Source: MPNP01 sp965221445 (GTDB taxonomy: Bacteria; Pseudomonadota; Alphaproteobacteria; Rhodobacterales; Rhodobacteraceae). Taken from it: 64,000 bases of DNA. The DNA lies in assembly GCA_965221445.1 (NCBI GenBank), contig CBDCSF010000013.1, positions 1,922,001-1,986,000 on the forward strand. Direction: 5' to 3'. Positions 63,459-64,000 of the stretch are shown one piece after another; within the stretch, counting starts at the first letter, position 1; each line of letters begins with the position of its first letter. Below the pieces are notes generated by a model. The model worked only from the letters and a program-made list of their open reading frames with translations, made no database searches and was not told where the DNA came from. A program made the position numbers and the translations under genes.

Positions 63459-64000
63459 ATGGAACCCGTAACCCTGACTAATGAAATGGTTGTGGTTTTA
63501 GTACTGCTTGGGTTCACTATATTCCTCTTCGTTTCTGAGGTTGTAAGGGTTGATTTCGCCGCCATTCTGGTGATGGTAATCCTGGGAGGAATCAGTTATA
63601 TTCCCGGTTTGGAGGGCGTGACCGATATCAACCTGTTATTCGAAGGATTTTCATCAAATGCGGTACTCTCCATTATCGCTGTAATGATTATTGGTGCTGG
63701 TCTGGATAAGACTGGCCTGCTAAATAGTGTGGCGGGTATTATTCTGAAGTTTGGTGGCTCTTCTGAAAAACGTATTATTCCAATCGTTTCGGGTACAGTT
63801 GGTGTAATCTCCAGCTTTTTACAGAATGTAGGGGCAGCAGCCCTTTTCCTGCCGGTCGTAAGTAGAATCTCGGCAAGAACAAATCTCTCACTTAGCCGGT
63901 TGCTAATGCCAATGGGGTTTTGTGCCATCCTTGGTGGTACCATGACGATGGTTGGTTCCTCACCACTCATTCTTCTGAATGATCTGATCATTAACACCAA
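63459..64000 (+). CDS. SLC13-type sodium/anion permease (3' truncated by window)
   Basis: ATG 63459 has GGAG six bases upstream and the frame is open to the window edge, giving 180 residues. It reads MEPVTLTNEMVVVLVLLGFTIF..., with membrane spans at about 8-26 and 32-50. A GFSSNAVLSIIAVMIIGAGLDKTGLL block and ISSFLQNVGAAALFLPVV follow. The NVGA...LP motif (residues ~123-132) and GGTMTMVGSSPLILLN are hallmarks of the SLC13/CitT-like permeases, often with TrkA-C domains further on. The substrate cannot be told. Confidence 0.9.
   Translation, partial: MEPVTLTNEMVVVLVLLGFTIFLFVSEVVRVDFAAILVMVILGGISYIPGLEGVTDINLLFEGFSSNAVLSIIAVMIIGAGLDKTGLLNSVAGIILKFGGSSEKRIIPIVSGTVGVISSFLQNVGAAALFLPVVSRISARTNLSLSRLLMPMGFCAILGGTMTMVGSSPLILLNDLIINT

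Noticed and set aside
63596..64000. Minus-strand frame running to the window edge
   Set aside because: The plus strand of the same stretch encodes an SLC13-type permease with a good ribosome site; the minus frame has no features.

Overview
The window looks like a chromosomal segment of a low- to moderate-GC alphaproteobacterium. The markers are a GcrA-type cell-cycle regulator, a DUF3572 protein, the run ffh - chorismate mutase - rpsP - rimM - trmD - rplS - rpmE, and a methylsuccinyl-CoA dehydrogenase-type enzyme of the ethylmalonyl-CoA pathway. No rRNA, tRNA, CRISPR array or insertion sequence could be recognised. The genus cannot be named from sequence reading alone.

Region 1 (1-15.8 kb) is accessory DNA. 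It starts with the tail of a PuuB-like amine oxidase, followed by a DotA/TraY-type type IV secretion membrane protein whose signal-peptide start is out of frame at an A7 run. An unrecognised 440-aa protein and a very large strawberry-notch-type helicase come next. From 10.1 to 15.4 kb lies a repeated array: two copies of a two-gene module (an AbiEii-like nucleotidyltransferase followed by an unrecognised ~205-215 aa protein), a third decayed copy of the second gene, and then a different two-gene unit with another AbiEii-like nucleotidyltransferase. Remnants of the 3' end of an inositol monophosphatase gene sit inside the array, and the intact gene closes it at 15.8 kb. Copy 1 of the nucleotidyltransferase is frameshifted; copy 2 is open but has Asn at a normally catalytic Asp.

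Region 2 (15.8-45 kb) is mostly housekeeping: IMPase and a glutamine amidotransferase, RsmD, a ferredoxin reductase divergent from a peroxiredoxin across a perfect 18-bp palindrome, PhhB, a FemAB-like acyltransferase, RidA, PBP1A, NAD salvage (pncA-pncB), GyrB, a methyltransferase, a 53-aa DUF465 protein, an NCS2 permease with an extra C-terminal soluble domain, polyprenyl synthase, IspE, a TPR lipoprotein-like or periplasmic protein, ETF-ubiquinone oxidoreductase, GreA, and the molybdenum cofactor cluster moeA-mobB-mobA-fdhD.

Region 3 (45-61 kb) holds an MttB-family methyltransferase without pyrrolysine, an AGCS amino-acid symporter, the translation/SRP operon ending at a strong bidirectional terminator, an EamA exporter, argF-argD, gcrA, mcd, a TauE/SafE transporter and ATP-dependent PEP carboxykinase. 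mcd and pckA together fit acetate or C2 assimilation through the ethylmalonyl-CoA pathway with gluconeogenesis, but the rest of that pathway is not in the window.

Region 4 (61-64 kb) holds a 75-bp direct repeat, a multiply disrupted AlbA_2/COG2865 ATP-binding regulator pseudogene, and the start of an SLC13-type permease that runs off the right edge.
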